Positions 6,033 to 6,284 of a DNA stretch of 6,284 nt are shown one piece after another. Position 1 is the first letter of the stretch. Each line of letters opens with the position of its first letter. A program made the position numbers and the translations under genes. Under the pieces are notes generated by a model. It did no database searches. It was not told the origin of the DNA and saw nothing but the letters and a program-made list of their open reading frames with translations. This stretch comes from JBBIPA01 sp037443085. GTDB taxonomy: Bacteria > Chloroflexota > Dehalococcoidia > GIF9 > UBA5629. The stretch spans positions 1 to 6,284 of the forward strand of contig JBBIPA010000079.1 of the NCBI GenBank assembly GCA_037443085.1, written 5' to 3'.

Positions 6033-6087
6033 ATGATTTTTACTAAACTTTATATTTCTCATCTACGTTCACCTCACGATTGATAAA

Positions 6088-6109
6088 TTGCTAAACTTTT
6101 TGCTAAACT
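6088..6109. repeat. Two direct copies of TTGCTAAACT
   Basis: TTGCTAAACT occurs at 6088-6097 and 6100-6109, a 12-bp period, so both lie on the same face of the helix to within about one turn. An inverted copy of TTGCTAAAC is at 6237-6245, and a partial CTAAACTT is at 6043-6050. Regularly spaced direct copies are typical of protein-binding sites such as those of excisionases or repressors; that role is inferred. Confidence 0.5.
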
Positions 6110-6284
6110 GCCTTCTTTTTCTTGGGTCGCCTCTTACGTTCATAGTCCAGGCTCAAAACTACCCAATCACGCCCTAACTTCTTGCCCTTGATTTCGCCAC
6201 TTGCCAGTAATCTTCTTACTTGACTTGTATGAGATTGTTTAGCAACACCTCAAAATCCTTTGCGCAGTATTACTCTAGTCAAAG
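6103..6284 (-). pseudogene. Broken helix-turn-helix (excisionase-like) DNA-binding gene, edge-truncated
   Basis: On the minus strand the stretch 6249-6103 is open for 48 codons ending in TAG. It reads like the C-terminal half of a small HTH/excisionase-type protein: SQVRRLLASGEIKG, then KKLGRDWVV, then a basic tail RKRRPKKKKAV. No ATG, GTG or TTG start is available in frame before the HTH, and a TGA (6252-6250) closes it upstream. The expected N-terminal half appears in another frame (NTAQRILRC, about 6271-6245), and LTRV in the first frame (6282-6271). At least two frame disruptions are therefore needed to rebuild one protein. I infer a pseudogene; sequence right of the window could change this. 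The intact protein would bind DNA, perhaps for excision or regulation of a mobile element. The neighbouring tRNA-Glu 3' end fits that idea. Confidence 0.5.

Noticed and set aside
5997..6038. Terminator from AATCAT pairing with ATGATT before a T-run
   Set aside because: Only six mostly A-T pairs around a loop of about 30 nt; too weak to support.
5823..6062. 79-codon minus-strand open frame starting at 6062 with a fair GAGGTGA ribosome binding site
   Set aside because: It runs through the complement of tRNA-Glu and into argC; the stretch GAPKGIRIPVASLKG is the well-known false translation of an antisense tRNA-Glu. The first 28 codons could be a scrap of relic element coding, but nothing in them is recognisable.
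1..6284. CRISPR array, insertion sequence or toxin-antitoxin pair
   Set aside because: No regularly spaced repeats with spacers, no transposase-like frame and no small paired genes are visible on either strand.

Overview
The window reads as ordinary bacterial chromosome followed by a short stretch of relic mobile DNA at the right edge. The protein flavour is an anaerobe with C1-folate metabolism: a divergent formate-tetrahydrofolate ligase, a bifunctional FolD and an enlarged acetyl-CoA acetyltransferase-type thiolase. The wording of ArgC, the thiolase and the HTH remnant suggests Chloroflexota, most likely Dehalococcoidia or a relative. That assignment is inferred from recalled family sequences, not from a search.

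Layout. Positions 1-682 (minus) hold the N-terminal 227 codons of fhs, cut by the left edge. Positions 742-1623 (minus) are a complete folD, 59 nt upstream of fhs, so folD-fhs is a probable two-gene unit. The 296-nt gap 1624-1919 is a divergent control region. It holds a strong minus-strand promoter (perfect extended -10), a leader of about 138 nt with a possible hairpin before folD, and a weaker plus-strand promoter for surE. On the plus strand follow surE (1920-2684, TTG start), a 168-nt gap with three small hairpins, a thiolase (2853-4142), a histidine-phosphatase-family protein (4152-4772, TTG start) only 9 nt after it, an 88-nt gap filled by a long GC-rich hairpin repeat, argC (4861-5892) and tRNA-Glu(TTC) (5901-5976). 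The tRNA seems to have its own promoter inside the end of argC.

Positions 5977-6284 are much more AT-rich. They hold no intact gene: a broken helix-turn-helix (excisionase-like) reading frame on the minus strand and several copies of a TTGCTAAAC word. Next to a tRNA 3' end this looks like the decayed edge of an integrated element.

Functionally, Fhs and FolD together carry formate to 5,10-methylene-THF (or the reverse), the methyl-branch steps of one-carbon metabolism. The thiolase handles acetyl-CoA/acetoacetyl-CoA, SurE is a nucleotide phosphatase, and ArgC is the third step of arginine synthesis. I see no coherent new multi-gene system. The points most worth a second look are the altered Fhs signature, the folD leader, the repeat that appears to supply the argC ribosome binding site, and the HTH relic with its repeated word.
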